Shown one piece after another: positions 8,334 through 17,450 of a stretch of 64,000 nucleotides of DNA; position 1 is the stretch's first letter, and each line of letters opens with the position of its first letter. The stretch is from Streptomyces sp. NRRL S-87 (GTDB taxonomy: Bacteria; Actinomycetota; Actinomycetes; Streptomycetales; Streptomycetaceae). Location: assembly GCF_000719335.1 (NCBI RefSeq), contig NZ_JOGB01000007.1, forward strand, positions 62,001 through 126,000, written 5' to 3'. The position numbers and the translations under genes were made by a program. Under the pieces are notes generated by a model that saw nothing but the letters and a program-made list of their open reading frames with translations, had not been told where the DNA came from and did no database searches.

Positions 8334-8766
8334 GGCGCGAGGGTGTCGGGGCCGGGCGGCGGTCGGGCGGGGCTGTGGACGGGCGGGCGGTTGTGGACGA
8401 ACGGCGTCACCCGGCCGGGTGGGAACGCCTGCACGCCGCGCCCGTGTCCACCCGGCGGGAAGCGCGGCGGGAGCGCGCGCCGGGCCTGCGCGGGCGCTGC
8501 GGGCGGCCGCCCCGCGAGGCCCGTCGGGACGTCGGGGCCCGGGCGTCCACCCGGCGGGGGACAGGGGGCGGCACCCGGCACGGGCGCCGGTCCCGTACAC
8601 TTCTTGTGGCGATCCGGGTCACCGGGTCGACTTCGCACGCCCCGCCACCTGGTCGATCACGACCGGTGGCCGCGCTCCTCGGTCCTTCGTGGCACGGCGC
8701 GTCGGGGCGTCAGGCGCGGCCGCCGTCCGGCGGCTGCGGTAACCGAGCACCTCAAGGAGTACGGCC
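8334..8766. other. 433-base non-coding region upstream of rpsB
   Basis: This region separates the divergent M23 peptidase and rpsB. A 14-base direct repeat, GTCCACCCGGCGGG, occurs at 8446-8459 and 8545-8558, and two GTGGAC words (its inverted core) lie near 8374 and 8393. TACACT at 8596-8601 is a possible -10 box for rpsB without a convincing -35. The last 150 bases would be a long rpsB leader, possibly a site of feedback by S2, but I see no structure that I can assign to a known leader class. Confidence 0.45.
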
Positions 8767-9651
8767 ATGGCCGTCGTCACGATGCGGGAGCTGCTGGAGA
8801 GCGGCGTCCACTTCGGTCACCAGACCCGTCGCTGGAACCCGAAGATGAAGCGCTTCATCTTCACCGAGCGCAACGGCATCTACATCATCGACCTGCTCCA
8901 GTCGCTGTCGTACATCGACCGCGCCTACGAGTTCGTCAAGGAGACCGTCGCCCACGGCGGCTCCATCATGTTCGTCGGCACGAAGAAGCAGGCCCAGGAG
9001 GCCATCGCCGAGCAGGCGACCCGCGTCGGCATGCCGTACGTGAACCAGCGCTGGCTGGGCGGCATGCTCACCAACTTCTCCACCGTCTACAAGCGCCTTC
9101 AGCGTCTGAAGGAGCTCGAGGCGATCGACTTCGAGGACGTGGCCGCCTCCGGCCTCACCAAGAAGGAGCTCCTGGTCCTCTCCCGCGAGAAGGCCAAGCT
9201 GGAGAAGACCCTCGGTGGTATCCGCGAGATGCAGAAGGTGCCGAGCGCCGTCTGGATCGTCGACACCAAGAAGGAGCACATCGCCGTCGGTGAGGCGCGC
9301 AAGCTCCACATCCCGGTCGTCGCGATCCTCGACACCAACTGTGACCCCGACGAGGTCGACTACAAGATCCCGGGCAACGACGACGCGATCCGCTCCGTCA
9401 CCCTGCTCACCCGCGTGATCGCCGACGCCGTCGCCGAGGGCCTCATCGCCCGCTCCGGCGTTGCCGCCGGTGACTCGAAGCCGGGCGACAAGACCGTCGG
9501 CGAGCCGCTCGCCGAGTGGGAGCGCGACCTGCTCGAGGGCGAGAAGAAGGCGGACGAGGCTCCGGCCGCCGCCGAGGCTCCGGCCGCCGAGGCTCCGGCC
9601 GCTGAGGCCCCGGCTGCCGAGGCCCCGGCCGCCGACGCCGAGCAGGCCTGA
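8767..9651 (+). CDS. rpsB: 30S ribosomal protein S2
   Basis: The first 230 residues match S2 throughout ([70 protein letters not shown]). S2 binds late to the small subunit next to S1 and the mRNA exit path. AAGGAG at 8754-8759 is a strong ribosome binding site for ATG 8767. The C-terminal 60 residues are an acidic tail built of repeated APAAE units, longer than in most bacteria but common in Streptomyces. tsf follows after 132 bases that contain a strong hairpin. Confidence 0.97.
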   Translation: MAVVTMRELLESGVHFGHQTRRWNPKMKRFIFTERNGIYIIDLLQSLSYIDRAYEFVKETVAHGGSIMFVGTKKQAQEAIAEQATRVGMPYVNQRWLGGMLTNFSTVYKRLQRLKELEAIDFEDVAASGLTKKELLVLSREKAKLEKTLGGIREMQKVPSAVWIVDTKKEHIAVGEARKLHIPVVAILDTNCDPDEVDYKIPGNDDAIRSVTLLTRVIADAVAEGLIARSGVAAGDSKPGDKTVGEPLAEWERDLLEGEKKADEAPAAAEAPAAEAPAAEAPAAEAPAADAEQA

Positions 9652-9703
9652 CCCACTGAGGGAGCCCGTCGTTCACGCGCCGGGCACTCACAGCACGGAC
9701 GAT

Positions 9704-9743
9704 GACGGCGGGGGAGGGCGCCACAAGCGCCCCCCCCGCCGTT
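9704..9743 (+). terminator. Hairpin between rpsB and tsf
   Basis: A 14-16 bp stem with one bulged A (9715) and a CACAA loop spans 9704-9743 (5' arm GGCGGGGGAGGGCGC, 3' arm GCGCCCCCCCCGCC). No T run follows. It lies midway between rpsB and tsf, so it could end part of the rpsB transcripts and set the S2 to EF-Ts ratio, or protect the 3' end of rpsB mRNA. Confidence 0.6.
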
Positions 9744-9783
9744 GACCCGTAGATCTACGACTTCGAGAGAGAATCACAGACTC

Positions 9784-10620
9784 ATGGCGAACTACACCGC
9801 CGCTGACGTCAAGAAGCTCCGCGAGCTCACCGGCGCCGGCATGATGGACTGCAAGAAGGCCCTGGACGAGGCCGCCGGCGACGTCGACAAGGCCGTCGAG
9901 GCGCTGCGCATCAAGGGCCAGAAGGGCGTCGCCAAGCGCGAGGGCCGCTCTGCCGAGAACGGCGCCGTCGTGTCCCTCATCGCCGACGACAACACCTCCG
10001 GTGTCCTGGTCGAGCTCAAGTGCGAGACCGACTTCGTCGCCAAGGGTGACAAGTTCCAGTCCGTCGCCGCCGACCTGGCCAAGCACGTGGCCGCCACGTC
10101 CCCGGCGGACATCGAGGCGCTGCTCGCGTCCGAGATCGAGGCCGGCAAGACCGTCCAGGCCTTCGTCGACGAGGCCAACGCCAACCTCGGTGAGAAGATC
10201 GTCCTGGACCGCTTCGCGCAGTTCGCCGACGGCTTCGTCTTCGCCTACATGCACCGCACCATGCCCGACCTGCCGCCGCAGATCGGTGTCCTGGTCGAGC
10301 TGGACAAGGCCGACGCCGACCTGGCCAAGGGCATCGCGCAGCACATCGCCGCCTTCGCGCCGAAGTACCTCGCCAAGGAGGACGTGCCGGCCGAGGTCGT
10401 CGAGTCCGAGCGCCGCGTCGCCGAGGAGACCACCCGCGCCGAGGGCAAGCCCGAGGCCGCCCTGCCGAAGATCGTCGAGGGTCGCCTCAACGGCTTCTTC
10501 AAGGACGCCACGCTGCTCGGCCAGGCGTACGCGCTCGACAACAAGAAGTCCGTCGAGCAGGTCCTCAAGGACGCCGGTGTCACCCTGAAGCGCTTCACCC
10601 GCATCAAGGTCGGCATCTGA
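9784..10620 (+). CDS. tsf: Translation elongation factor Ts
   Basis: The 278-residue protein begins with the UBA-like domain ([24 protein letters not shown]) and contains the EF-Tu contact motif CETDFVAKG near residues 80-88, then the coiled core and the C-terminal [18 protein letters not shown]-Ts exchanges GDP for GTP on EF-Tu. Length and domain order are normal. The ATG at 9784 has only a weak GAGAGAA upstream. A hairpin precedes it and a strong terminator-like hairpin follows it, so tsf may be made largely as a dicistronic rpsB-tsf message with limited readthrough into pyrH. Confidence 0.97.
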   Translation: MANYTAADVKKLRELTGAGMMDCKKALDEAAGDVDKAVEALRIKGQKGVAKREGRSAENGAVVSLIADDNTSGVLVELKCETDFVAKGDKFQSVAADLAKHVAATSPADIEALLASEIEAGKTVQAFVDEANANLGEKIVLDRFAQFADGFVFAYMHRTMPDLPPQIGVLVELDKADADLAKGIAQHIAAFAPKYLAKEDVPAEVVESERRVAEETTRAEGKPEAALPKIVEGRLNGFFKDATLLGQAYALDNKKSVEQVLKDAGVTLKRFTRIKVGI

Positions 10621-10696
10621 GTCCGTAACCCACGGACCCCGGACCCCGGTAGGGTCTGAAGCAGTCGCCCGTTCGCGCGGGACGACCGCAGATCTG

Positions 10697-10752
10697 ACGA
10701 GGAGGCCATTGCCGCACAGGGAACCGCAAGGACCCCGGCAATGGCCTTCTTC
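10697..10752 (+). terminator. Terminator between tsf and pyrH
   Basis: GGCCATTGCCG (10704-10714) and CGGCAATGGCC (10736-10746) pair perfectly over 11 bp. The stem extends by about five more pairs including two G-U (GAGGA with TTCTT), with a 21-base loop. The 3' side ends in CTTCTTC, the closest thing to a T tract in this window. It is placed 80 bases after tsf and 25 bases before the pyrH start, and resembles an intrinsic terminator more than the others. Confidence 0.72.
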
Positions 10753-10774
10753 GTATGTGCACGAGGAGATCTCC

Positions 10775-11557
10775 ATGAATCAGGGCGTGGACACCCACAC
10801 CGCTTCCGACGACAAGAGCGACCACGACAAGAAGGGCCGCGGCCGCTTCCTCCTGAAGCTGTCGGGTGAGGCCTTCTCCGGCGGCGGGGGCCTGGGCGTC
10901 GACCCCGACGTCGTGCACGCGATCGCCCGCGAGATCGCGGGCGTCGTCCGAGACGGCGCCGAGATCGCCGTGGTCATCGGCGGCGGCAACTTCTTCCGCG
11001 GCGCCGAGCTCCAGCAGCGCGGCATGGACCGAGCCCGCTCCGACTACATGGGCATGCTCGGCACGGTCATGAACTGCCTGGCCCTCCAGGACTTCCTGGA
11101 GAAGGAGGGCATCGACTCGCGCGTCCAGACGGCCATCACCATGGGCCAGGTCGCCGAGCCGTACATCCCGCTGCGCGCCGTGCGCCACCTGGAGAAGGGC
11201 CGCGTCGTGATCTTCGGCGCCGGCATGGGCATGCCCTACTTCTCCACCGACACGACGGCCGCCCAGCGCGCCCTCGAGATCGACGCCGAGGCCCTGCTCA
11301 TGGGCAAGAACGGCGTGGACGGCGTCTACGACTCCGACCCCAAGGCCAACCCGGACGCGGTCAAGTTCGACGCGCTCGAGTACGGCGAGGTCATCACCCG
11401 CGACCTCAAGGTCGCCGACGCCACCGCCATCACGCTGTGCCGCGACAACAAGCTGCCGATCCTCGTCTTCGAGCTGCTCGCGGAGGGGAATATCGCGCGC
11501 GCCGTCAAGGGTGAGAAGATCGGCACGCTCGTGAGCGACCAGGGCGACCGGGCCTGA
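10775..11557 (+). CDS. pyrH: Uridylate (UMP) kinase
   Basis: The protein phosphorylates UMP to UDP in pyrimidine synthesis. The amino acid kinase core starts at [13 protein letters not shown] (about residues 24-36) and includes [46 protein letters not shown] and [12 protein letters not shown], all typical of bacterial hexameric PyrH. A charged extension of about 20 residues ([20 protein letters not shown]) precedes the core, as in other actinobacteria. GAGGAG at 10763-10768 fixes ATG 10775. It leads a pyrH-frr-cdsA unit that ends at the 13266-13295 terminator. Confidence 0.96.
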   Translation: MNQGVDTHTASDDKSDHDKKGRGRFLLKLSGEAFSGGGGLGVDPDVVHAIAREIAGVVRDGAEIAVVIGGGNFFRGAELQQRGMDRARSDYMGMLGTVMNCLALQDFLEKEGIDSRVQTAITMGQVAEPYIPLRAVRHLEKGRVVIFGAGMGMPYFSTDTTAAQRALEIDAEALLMGKNGVDGVYDSDPKANPDAVKFDALEYGEVITRDLKVADATAITLCRDNKLPILVFELLAEGNIARAVKGEKIGTLVSDQGDRA

Positions 11558-11609
11558 GCGGGCCCGCCCCCCGCCTGAACCATCCACTCAAGACATGCAG
11601 GAGCACGTG

Positions 11610-12167
11610 GTGATCGAAGAAATCCTCCTCGAGGCCGAGGAGAAGATGGAGAAGGCCGTCGTGGTCGCCAAGGAGGACTTCGCCGCGATCCGCACCGGCC
11701 GTGCGCACCCGGCGATGTTCAACAAGATCGTGGCGGACTACTACGGTGCCATCACGCCCATCAACCAGCTGGCGTCCTTCTCGGTGCCCGAGCCGCGCAT
11801 GGCCGTGGTGACCCCGTTCGACAAGAGCGCCCTGCGCAACATCGAGCAGGCCATCCGAGACTCCGACCTCGGCGTCAACCCGAGCAACGACGGCAACATC
11901 ATCCGCGTGACGTTCCCGGAGCTGACCGAGGAGCGCCGCCGCGAGTACATCAAGGTCGCCAAGGGCAAGGCCGAGGACTCGAAGGTCTCCATCCGCTCCG
12001 TGCGCCGCAAGGCCAAGGAAGCCCTCGACAAGCTGGTCAAGGACAAGGAGACCGGCGAGGACGAGGTCCGCCGCGCCGAGAAGGAGCTCGACGACACCAC
12101 CGCGAAGTACGTCGCGCAGGTGGACGAGCTGCTCAAGCACAAGGAAGCCGAGCTCCTCGAGGTCTGA
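11610..12167 (+). CDS. frr: Ribosome recycling factor
   Basis: The 185-residue protein is the normal length for RRF, which works with EF-G to split the ribosome after termination. Recognisable segments are [63 protein letters not shown] and the C-terminal coiled [35 protein letters not shown] 11610 is chosen over the in-frame ATG at 11595 because AGGAG at 11599-11603 is spaced correctly for it and it gives the family's usual N-terminus. The stop shares one base with the cdsA ATG at 12167. Confidence 0.96.
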   Translation: MIEEILLEAEEKMEKAVVVAKEDFAAIRTGRAHPAMFNKIVADYYGAITPINQLASFSVPEPRMAVVTPFDKSALRNIEQAIRDSDLGVNPSNDGNIIRVTFPELTEERRREYIKVAKGKAEDSKVSIRSVRRKAKEALDKLVKDKETGEDEVRRAEKELDDTTAKYVAQVDELLKHKEAELLEV

Positions 12168-13243
12168 TGAACGACTCTCCCTGGGGGGCGGAGCCGGTTC
12201 CGGCGGGTCCCGCATACGATGTGTACGTAGGCCAGCAGACTCGGCCCATGCCCATCGTGCCCGACGCCGCCGGATCAGACTTCGATGACCGGGAAGCACG
12301 CGAGAGGGGGGCCGCTCCGGGTAGCGGCCCCCTGTTCCGCGACGAGACGCCGCCGCAGGAGCCCATGCCCAGCCCCCCGCCTCCGCCGTCGCAGGCACCG
12401 CAGGACACCCCCCAGCCCCCGCAGAAGAAGCGGGCCGGGCGGGACCTGCGTGCTGCCATAGGGGTCGGCGTCGGCCTCGGCGCCGTGATCGTCGCCTCGC
12501 TGTTCATCGTGAAGGCCGTCTTCGTCGGCGTCATCGCCGTCGCCGTGGTCGTCGGCCTGTGGGAGCTCACGTCCCGCCTCGAAGAGCGCAAGGCCATCAA
12601 GGCCCCGCTGGTGCCGCTCGCGATCGGCGGTGCGGCGATGGTCGTCGCCGGGTACGTGCGCGGCGCCGAGGGCGCCTGGGTCGCGATGGCCCTGACCGCC
12701 CTCGCGGTGCTCGTGTGGCGGATGACGGAACCCCCTGAGGGGTACCTCAAGGACGTCACGGCGGGTGTGTTCGCCGCGTTCTACGTGCCCTTCCTCGCCA
12801 CGTTCGTGGCGCTGCTGCTGACCGCCGACGACGGGCCGCAGCGGGTGATCACCTTCCTGCTGCTCACCGTGGTGAGCGACACGGGCGCGTACGCGGTCGG
12901 CTGGCGTTTCGGCAAGCACAAGCTGGCCCCCCGCATCAGCCCCGGCAAGACCCGCGAGGGCCTGGCCGGCGCGGTGGCCTTCGCCATGGCCGCGGGCGCG
13001 CTGTGCATGCAGTACCTGATCGACGGCGGCAGCTGGTGGCAGGGCCTGGTCCTGGGCCTCGCCGTCGCGGTCAGCGCGACGCTCGGCGACCTGGGCGAGT
13101 CCATGATCAAGCGCGACCTGGGCATCAAGGACATGGGCACGCTGCTGCCGGGCCACGGCGGCATCATGGACCGGCTGGACTCGCTGCTGCCGACCGCGCC
13201 GGTCGTGTGGCTGCTGCTGGCGCTGTTCGTCGGCACGGGCTGA
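12167..13243 (+). CDS. cdsA: Phosphatidate cytidylyltransferase (CDP-diacylglycerol synthase)
   Basis: The enzyme makes CDP-diacylglycerol from phosphatidate and CTP, the entry point to phospholipids. About 95 residues of Pro-rich, cytoplasmic N-terminal tail are followed by some eight membrane segments and the CDS signature near the C-terminus ([20 protein letters not shown] ... [13 protein letters not shown]). The start ATG overlaps the frr stop by one base, so translation is coupled. The Pro/Gln-rich tail is longer than in proteobacterial enzymes and is typical of Streptomyces. Confidence 0.95.
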   Translation: MNDSPWGAEPVPAGPAYDVYVGQQTRPMPIVPDAAGSDFDDREARERGAAPGSGPLFRDETPPQEPMPSPPPPPSQAPQDTPQPPQKKRAGRDLRAAIGVGVGLGAVIVASLFIVKAVFVGVIAVAVVVGLWELTSRLEERKAIKAPLVPLAIGGAAMVVAGYVRGAEGAWVAMALTALAVLVWRMTEPPEGYLKDVTAGVFAAFYVPFLATFVALLLTADDGPQRVITFLLLTVVSDTGAYAVGWRFGKHKLAPRISPGKTREGLAGAVAFAMAAGALCMQYLIDGGSWWQGLVLGLAVAVSATLGDLGESMIKRDLGIKDMGTLLPGHGGIMDRLDSLLPTAPVVWLLLALFVGTG

Positions 13244-13265
13244 AGCCCCGGGCCGGTTACCCTGG

Positions 13266-13295
13266 AAAGGCGCGCCGCTCGTGCGGCGCGCCTTT
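13266..13295 (+). terminator. Intrinsic terminator after cdsA
   Basis: AAAGGCGCGCCGC (13266-13278) and GCGGCGCGCCTTT (13283-13295) form a perfect 13 bp stem closed by a TCGT tetraloop, 22 bases after the cdsA stop. TTT lies within the 3' arm and CGTCGT follows. This ends the pyrH-frr-cdsA unit and lies only 22 bases upstream of the rlmN start. Confidence 0.8.
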
Positions 13296-13317
13296 CGTCG
13301 TACGAGGAGTACCTGCC

Positions 13318-14430
13318 ATGGCCCGCCCCGCTCCCGGAGAGCTCACCTTCGTCGCGCCCAAGGGAGCGAAGAAGCCGCCCCGGCACCTGGCCGACATGTC
13401 GCCGGCCGAGCGGAAGGAGGCGGTCGCCGCGATCGGCGAGAAGCCGTTCCGGGCCAAGCAGCTCTCCCAGCACTACTTCGCCCGCTACGCGCACGACCCG
13501 GCCGAGTGGACCGACATCCCGGCCGGCTCGCGCGAGAAGCTGCGCGAGGCGCTGCTGCCCGACCTGATGTCGGTCGTCCGGCACATCTCCTGCGACGACG
13601 ACACCACCCGCAAGACCCTGTGGCGCCTGCACGACGGCACGCTCGTCGAGTCCGTCCTCATGCGCTACCCCGACCGGGTCACCATGTGCATCTCGTCCCA
13701 GGCGGGCTGCGGCATGAACTGCCCGTTCTGCGCCACCGGCCAGGCGGGGCTCGACCGCAACCTGTCCACCGCCGAGATCGTCCACCAGATCGTCGACGGC
13801 ATGCGCGCCCTGCGCGACGGCGAGGTCCCCGGCGGCCCGGCCCGGCTGTCGAACATCGTCTTCATGGGCATGGGCGAGCCGCTGGCGAACTACAACCGCG
13901 TCGTCGGCGCCATCCGCCGGCTGACCGACCCCGAGCCCGACGGCCTGGGCCTGTCCCAGCGCGGCATCACCGTCTCCACCGTCGGCCTCGTCCCGGCGAT
14001 GCTCCGGTTCGCCGACGAGGGCTTCAAGTGCCGGCTCGCCGTCTCGCTGCACGCCCCCGACGACGAGCTGCGCGACACCCTGGTGCCCGTGAACACCCGC
14101 TGGAAGGTCCGCGAGGTCCTCGACGCGGCCTGGACGTACGCCGAGAAGTCCGGCCGCCGCGTCTCCATCGAGTACGCGCTGATCCGCGACATCAACGACC
14201 AGGCCTGGCGGGGCGACCTCCTCGGCCGCCTCCTCAAGGGCAAGCGGGTGCACGTCAACCTCATCCCGCTCAACCCGACCCCGGGCTCCAAGTGGACCGC
14301 CTCCCGCCCCGAGGACGAGCGGGCCTTCGTCGAGGCGATCGCCGCCCACGGCGTGCCGGTCACGGTGCGCGACACCCGTGGCCAGGAGATCGACGGAGCG
14401 TGCGGACAGCTCGCCGCGAGCGAGCGGTAG
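13318..14430 (+). CDS. rlmN: Dual-specificity rRNA/tRNA adenine C2-methyltransferase RlmN
   Basis: The protein is a radical-SAM enzyme that methylates A2503 of 23S rRNA and A37 of some tRNAs. The cluster motif CGMNCPFC places the three iron-sulfur cysteines at 131, 135 and 138. The conserved C-terminal Cys362 in GACGQL is the resolving residue of the ping-pong mechanism. Other family segments are [21 protein letters not shown] and [31 protein letters not shown] upstream gives a good ribosome binding site for ATG 13318. Length 370 residues is normal. Confidence 0.96.
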   Translation: MARPAPGELTFVAPKGAKKPPRHLADMSPAERKEAVAAIGEKPFRAKQLSQHYFARYAHDPAEWTDIPAGSREKLREALLPDLMSVVRHISCDDDTTRKTLWRLHDGTLVESVLMRYPDRVTMCISSQAGCGMNCPFCATGQAGLDRNLSTAEIVHQIVDGMRALRDGEVPGGPARLSNIVFMGMGEPLANYNRVVGAIRRLTDPEPDGLGLSQRGITVSTVGLVPAMLRFADEGFKCRLAVSLHAPDDELRDTLVPVNTRWKVREVLDAAWTYAEKSGRRVSIEYALIRDINDQAWRGDLLGRLLKGKRVHVNLIPLNPTPGSKWTASRPEDERAFVEAIAAHGVPVTVRDTRGQEIDGACGQLAASER

Positions 14431-14454
14431 TCTGACTCCCGTACATCTGCATAT

Positions 14455-14548
14455 TCCGACAGGGGAGCGCCACAGCGCTGAGAGTGCGGCACCGTCACGC
14501 CGCAGACCCTCTGAACCTCGCCCGGGTCATTCCGGGTAGGGAGTTCGG
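14455..14548 (+). promoter_or_regulatory. TPP (thi-box) riboswitch
   Basis: The segment contains the conserved thi-box elements in order: GGGGAGC, GCTGAGAG (14477-14484) with a GTGCGGC...GCCGCAG stem, ACCCTCTGAACCTCG (14507-14520), a CCGGGTCATTCCGGGTAGGGA run (14522-14541 region) and a closing TTCGG that can pair with CCGA at the 5' side. This is the thiamine pyrophosphate-sensing aptamer. It lies about 100 bases before a thiamine-type binding lipoprotein gene, so when TPP is plentiful it should lower expression of the importer, probably by hiding the ribosome binding site near 14631, as in other actinobacteria. Confidence 0.9.
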
Positions 14549-14646
14549 TCACCACTCGAGCTGTTGCGCCCTGCTCCGGCGTCCGCTCCATGAGCGCCGG
14601 GGCAGGGCCGCGTCTTCTCCTGGTCACTCCAGGAGGAATGTTTCAC

Positions 14647-15744
14647 GTGAACACCAAGAAGATGGCGGGCGCCGCGCTCGTCGCGGCCCTCGGCGTGTCC
14701 ACGCTCGCCGCCTGCGGCGGAGGCGACGGCAAGGACGAGGGCGGCTCGGCCAGCTCCGGACCGCAGTCCAAGACCGTCACGGTCGTCTCGCACGACTCCT
14801 TCACCTACACCCCCGCGGTGCTGAAGGAGTTCGAGAAGCAGTCCGGCTACACGGTCAAGGTGCTCAAGAGCGGCGACGCGGGCGCGGCCCTCAACCAGGA
14901 GATCCTCACCAAGGGCTCCCCGCGCGGCGACGTGTTCTTCGGCGTCGACAACACCCTGCTCTCGCGCGCCCTCGACAACGGCCTCTTCACCCCGTACGAG
15001 GCCAAGGGCCTGGCCGGTGTCCCCGAGCAGTACCGGCTCGACAAGGAGCACCGGGTCACCCCGATCGACTCCGGCGACATCTGCGTCAACTACGACAAGA
15101 AGTACTTCGCCGACAAGAAGATCGCTCCGCCGCAGACCCTCGACGACCTGGTCAAGCCGGAGTACAAGAACCTGCTGGTCACCGAGAACGCGGCCACCTC
15201 CTCCCCGGGCCTCGGCTTCCTGCTCGCCTCCGTCGGCAAGTACGGCGACGCGGGCTGGAAGGACTACTGGAGCAAGCTCAAGGCCAACGGCGTCGAGGTC
15301 GTCGACGGCTGGGAGCAGGCCTACAACGAGCGCTTCTCCGGCTCCGCCGGGGGCAAGAAGGCCAAGGGCGACCGGCCGCTGGTCGTCTCGTACGCCTCCT
15401 CCCCGCCGGCCGAGGTGCTGTTCTCCGAGCCGCAGCCGGCCGTGGCGCCCACCGGTGTCGCCACCGGCACCTGCTTCCGCCAGGTCGAGTTCGCGGGCCT
15501 GCTCAAGGGCGCGAAGAACGAGGCGGGCGGCAAGGCGCTGCTGGACTTCCTGATCAGCAAGAAGTTCCAGGAGGACATGCCCCTCCAGATGTTCGTCAAC
15601 CCCGTCGTCAAGGACGCGAAGCTGCCGGAGGTCTTCACGAAGCACGGGGTGGTGATCGACAAGCCGTGGACCGTCGCCCCGGACCAGATCGCCAAGAACC
15701 GTGAGCAGTGGGTCCAGGCATGGTCCTCGCTCGTCCTGAAGTAG
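14647..15744 (+). CDS. thiB: Thiamine ABC transporter substrate-binding lipoprotein
   Basis: This is the extracellular binding protein of a thiamine importer. A lipoprotein signal peptide ends in LAAC with the lipid-modified Cys23. The mature part fits the family-1 extracellular binding fold of ThiB/TbpA (TVVSHDSFTYTPAVLKEFEKQSGY, LNQEILTKGSPRGDVFFGVDNTLLSRALD, DSGDICVNYDKKYF). I prefer GTG 14647, ten bases after AGGAGG (14631-14636); ATG 14638 is too close to that site. The upstream TPP riboswitch confirms the substrate class. The permease gene starts 50 bases after its stop. Confidence 0.9.
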   Translation: MNTKKMAGAALVAALGVSTLAACGGGDGKDEGGSASSGPQSKTVTVVSHDSFTYTPAVLKEFEKQSGYTVKVLKSGDAGAALNQEILTKGSPRGDVFFGVDNTLLSRALDNGLFTPYEAKGLAGVPEQYRLDKEHRVTPIDSGDICVNYDKKYFADKKIAPPQTLDDLVKPEYKNLLVTENAATSSPGLGFLLASVGKYGDAGWKDYWSKLKANGVEVVDGWEQAYNERFSGSAGGKKAKGDRPLVVSYASSPPAEVLFSEPQPAVAPTGVATGTCFRQVEFAGLLKGAKNEAGGKALLDFLISKKFQEDMPLQMFVNPVVKDAKLPEVFTKHGVVIDKPWTVAPDQIAKNREQWVQAWSSLVLK

Positions 15745-15794
15745 GACCCGGAGCAGGCACGGGAACGGTCCCGGGCACGGACCGGAGGGAGCGC

Positions 15795-17450
15795 GTGCGC
15801 CCCTCCGGCCGTGCCACCGCCGTGCGGCTCGGCCTCATGGCCGTGCCGCTGGCCTTCTTCGGCCTCTTCTTCGCCTACCCCGTGGCGGCGATCGTCGGCC
15901 GCGGGATCAAGACCGACGGCGGCTGGCAGTTCGGCCGGATCGGCGAGGTGCTCACCCGGCCCGACATCGCCGGCGTGCTGTGGTTCACCACCTGGCAGGC
16001 GCTCGCGTCCACGGCGCTCACCCTGCTGCTCGCGCTCCCCGGCGCGTACGTGTTCGCGCGCTTCGACTTCCCCGGCAAGCAGGTGCTGCGCGCCGTGGTG
16101 ACCGTCCCGTTCGTCCTGCCGACGGTGGTCGTCGGCTCCGCCTTCCTGGCGTTGGTGGGCCGGGGCGGGCTGCTGGACGAGCTGTGGGGCGTCCGGCTGG
16201 ACACGACCGTGTGGGCGATCCTGCTCGCCCACGTCTTCTTCAACTACGCCGTGGTCGTCCGGACCGTCGGGGGCCTGTGGGCGCAACTGGACCCGCGCCA
16301 GGAGGAGGCCGCCCGGGTGCTCGGCGCCGGCCGGTTCGCCGCCTGGCGGCGGGTGACGCTGCCCGCACTGGCCCCGGCCGTGGCCGCCGCCGCGCTGATG
16401 GTCTTCCTCTTCACCTTCACCTCCTTCGGCGTCGTGCAGATCCTCGGCGGTCCGGCGTACGCCACCCTCGAGGTCGAGGTCTACCGGCAGACCGCGCAGC
16501 TGCTGGACCTGCCGACGGCCGCGGTGCTCACCCTGGTGCAGTTCGCCGCGGTGGGCGTGATCCTCGGGGTGCACTCCTGGACCGTGCGCCGGCGCGAGAC
16601 CGCGCTGCGGCTGGTCGCCCCGGACCGCACGGCCCACCGGCCGCGCGGGACCGGGCAGTGGGCGCTGCTGGGCGGTGTGCTCGTGTCCGTCGCCCTGCTG
16701 ATCGTCGTACCGCTGGCCGTCCTGGTGGAGCGGTCCTTCGACGCCCCCGGCGGGTACGGCCCCGACTTCTACCGGGCGCTCGGGTCCGCCGACGGGGGCA
16801 CGTTCCTGGTGCCGCCGCTGGAGGCGGTCCGGAACTCACTGGAGTACGCGCTCGCCGCCACCGCGATCGCCGTCGGCGTCGGGGGCCTGGCCGCGGCCGC
16901 GCTCACCCGGCGCGGCGGGCGGCTGCTGCGCGGCTTCGACGCCCTGCTGATGCTGCCGCTCGGCGTGTCGGCGGTGACCGTGGGCTTCGGTTTCCTGATC
17001 ACGCTGGACGAGCCGCCGCTGGACCTGCGGACCTCGTGGATCCTGGTGCCGCTGGCCCAGGCGCTGGTCGGCGTGCCGTTCGTGGTGCGCACGATGCTGC
17101 CGGTGCTGCGTGCCGTGGACGGCCGGCTGCGGGAGGCGGCCGCGGTGCTGGGGGCCTCGCCGCTGCGGGCCTGGCGCGAGGTGGACCTGCCGCTGGTGCG
17201 CCGGGCGCTGCTGATCGCGGCCGGGTTCGCCTTCGCGGTCTCGCTCGGCGAGTTCGGGGCGACCGTGTTCATCGCCCGGCCCGAGCGCCCGACGCTGCCG
17301 GTGGCGGTGGCGCGGCTGCTGGGGCGGGCAGGGGAGCTCAACTACGGGCAGGCGATGGCCCTGAGCACGATTCTGATGGTGGTGTGCGCCGTGTCGCTGC
17401 TGGTCCTGGAGCGGCTGCGGCCCGAGCGGTCCGGATCGGGGGACTTCTGA
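15795..17450 (+). CDS. thiP: Thiamine-type ABC transporter permease (fused double permease)
   Basis: The 551-residue protein has about 12 membrane segments in two homologous halves, each with a binding-protein-dependent transport loop: EEAARVLGAGRFAAWRRVTLP near residue 170 and EAAAVLGASPLRAWREVDLP near 450. This fused layout is that of ThiP and FbpB types. GTG 15795 is chosen because GGAGG at 15784-15788 is ideally spaced and the residues after it lead straight into the first membrane segment; earlier ATG 15720 would overlap the thiB stop. The stop shares one base with the ATPase start. Confidence 0.9.
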   Translation: MRPSGRATAVRLGLMAVPLAFFGLFFAYPVAAIVGRGIKTDGGWQFGRIGEVLTRPDIAGVLWFTTWQALASTALTLLLALPGAYVFARFDFPGKQVLRAVVTVPFVLPTVVVGSAFLALVGRGGLLDELWGVRLDTTVWAILLAHVFFNYAVVVRTVGGLWAQLDPRQEEAARVLGAGRFAAWRRVTLPALAPAVAAAALMVFLFTFTSFGVVQILGGPAYATLEVEVYRQTAQLLDLPTAAVLTLVQFAAVGVILGVHSWTVRRRETALRLVAPDRTAHRPRGTGQWALLGGVLVSVALLIVVPLAVLVERSFDAPGGYGPDFYRALGSADGGTFLVPPLEAVRNSLEYALAATAIAVGVGGLAAAALTRRGGRLLRGFDALLMLPLGVSAVTVGFGFLITLDEPPLDLRTSWILVPLAQALVGVPFVVRTMLPVLRAVDGRLREAAAVLGASPLRAWREVDLPLVRRALLIAAGFAFAVSLGEFGATVFIARPERPTLPVAVARLLGRAGELNYGQAMALSTILMVVCAVSLLVLERLRPERSGSGDF

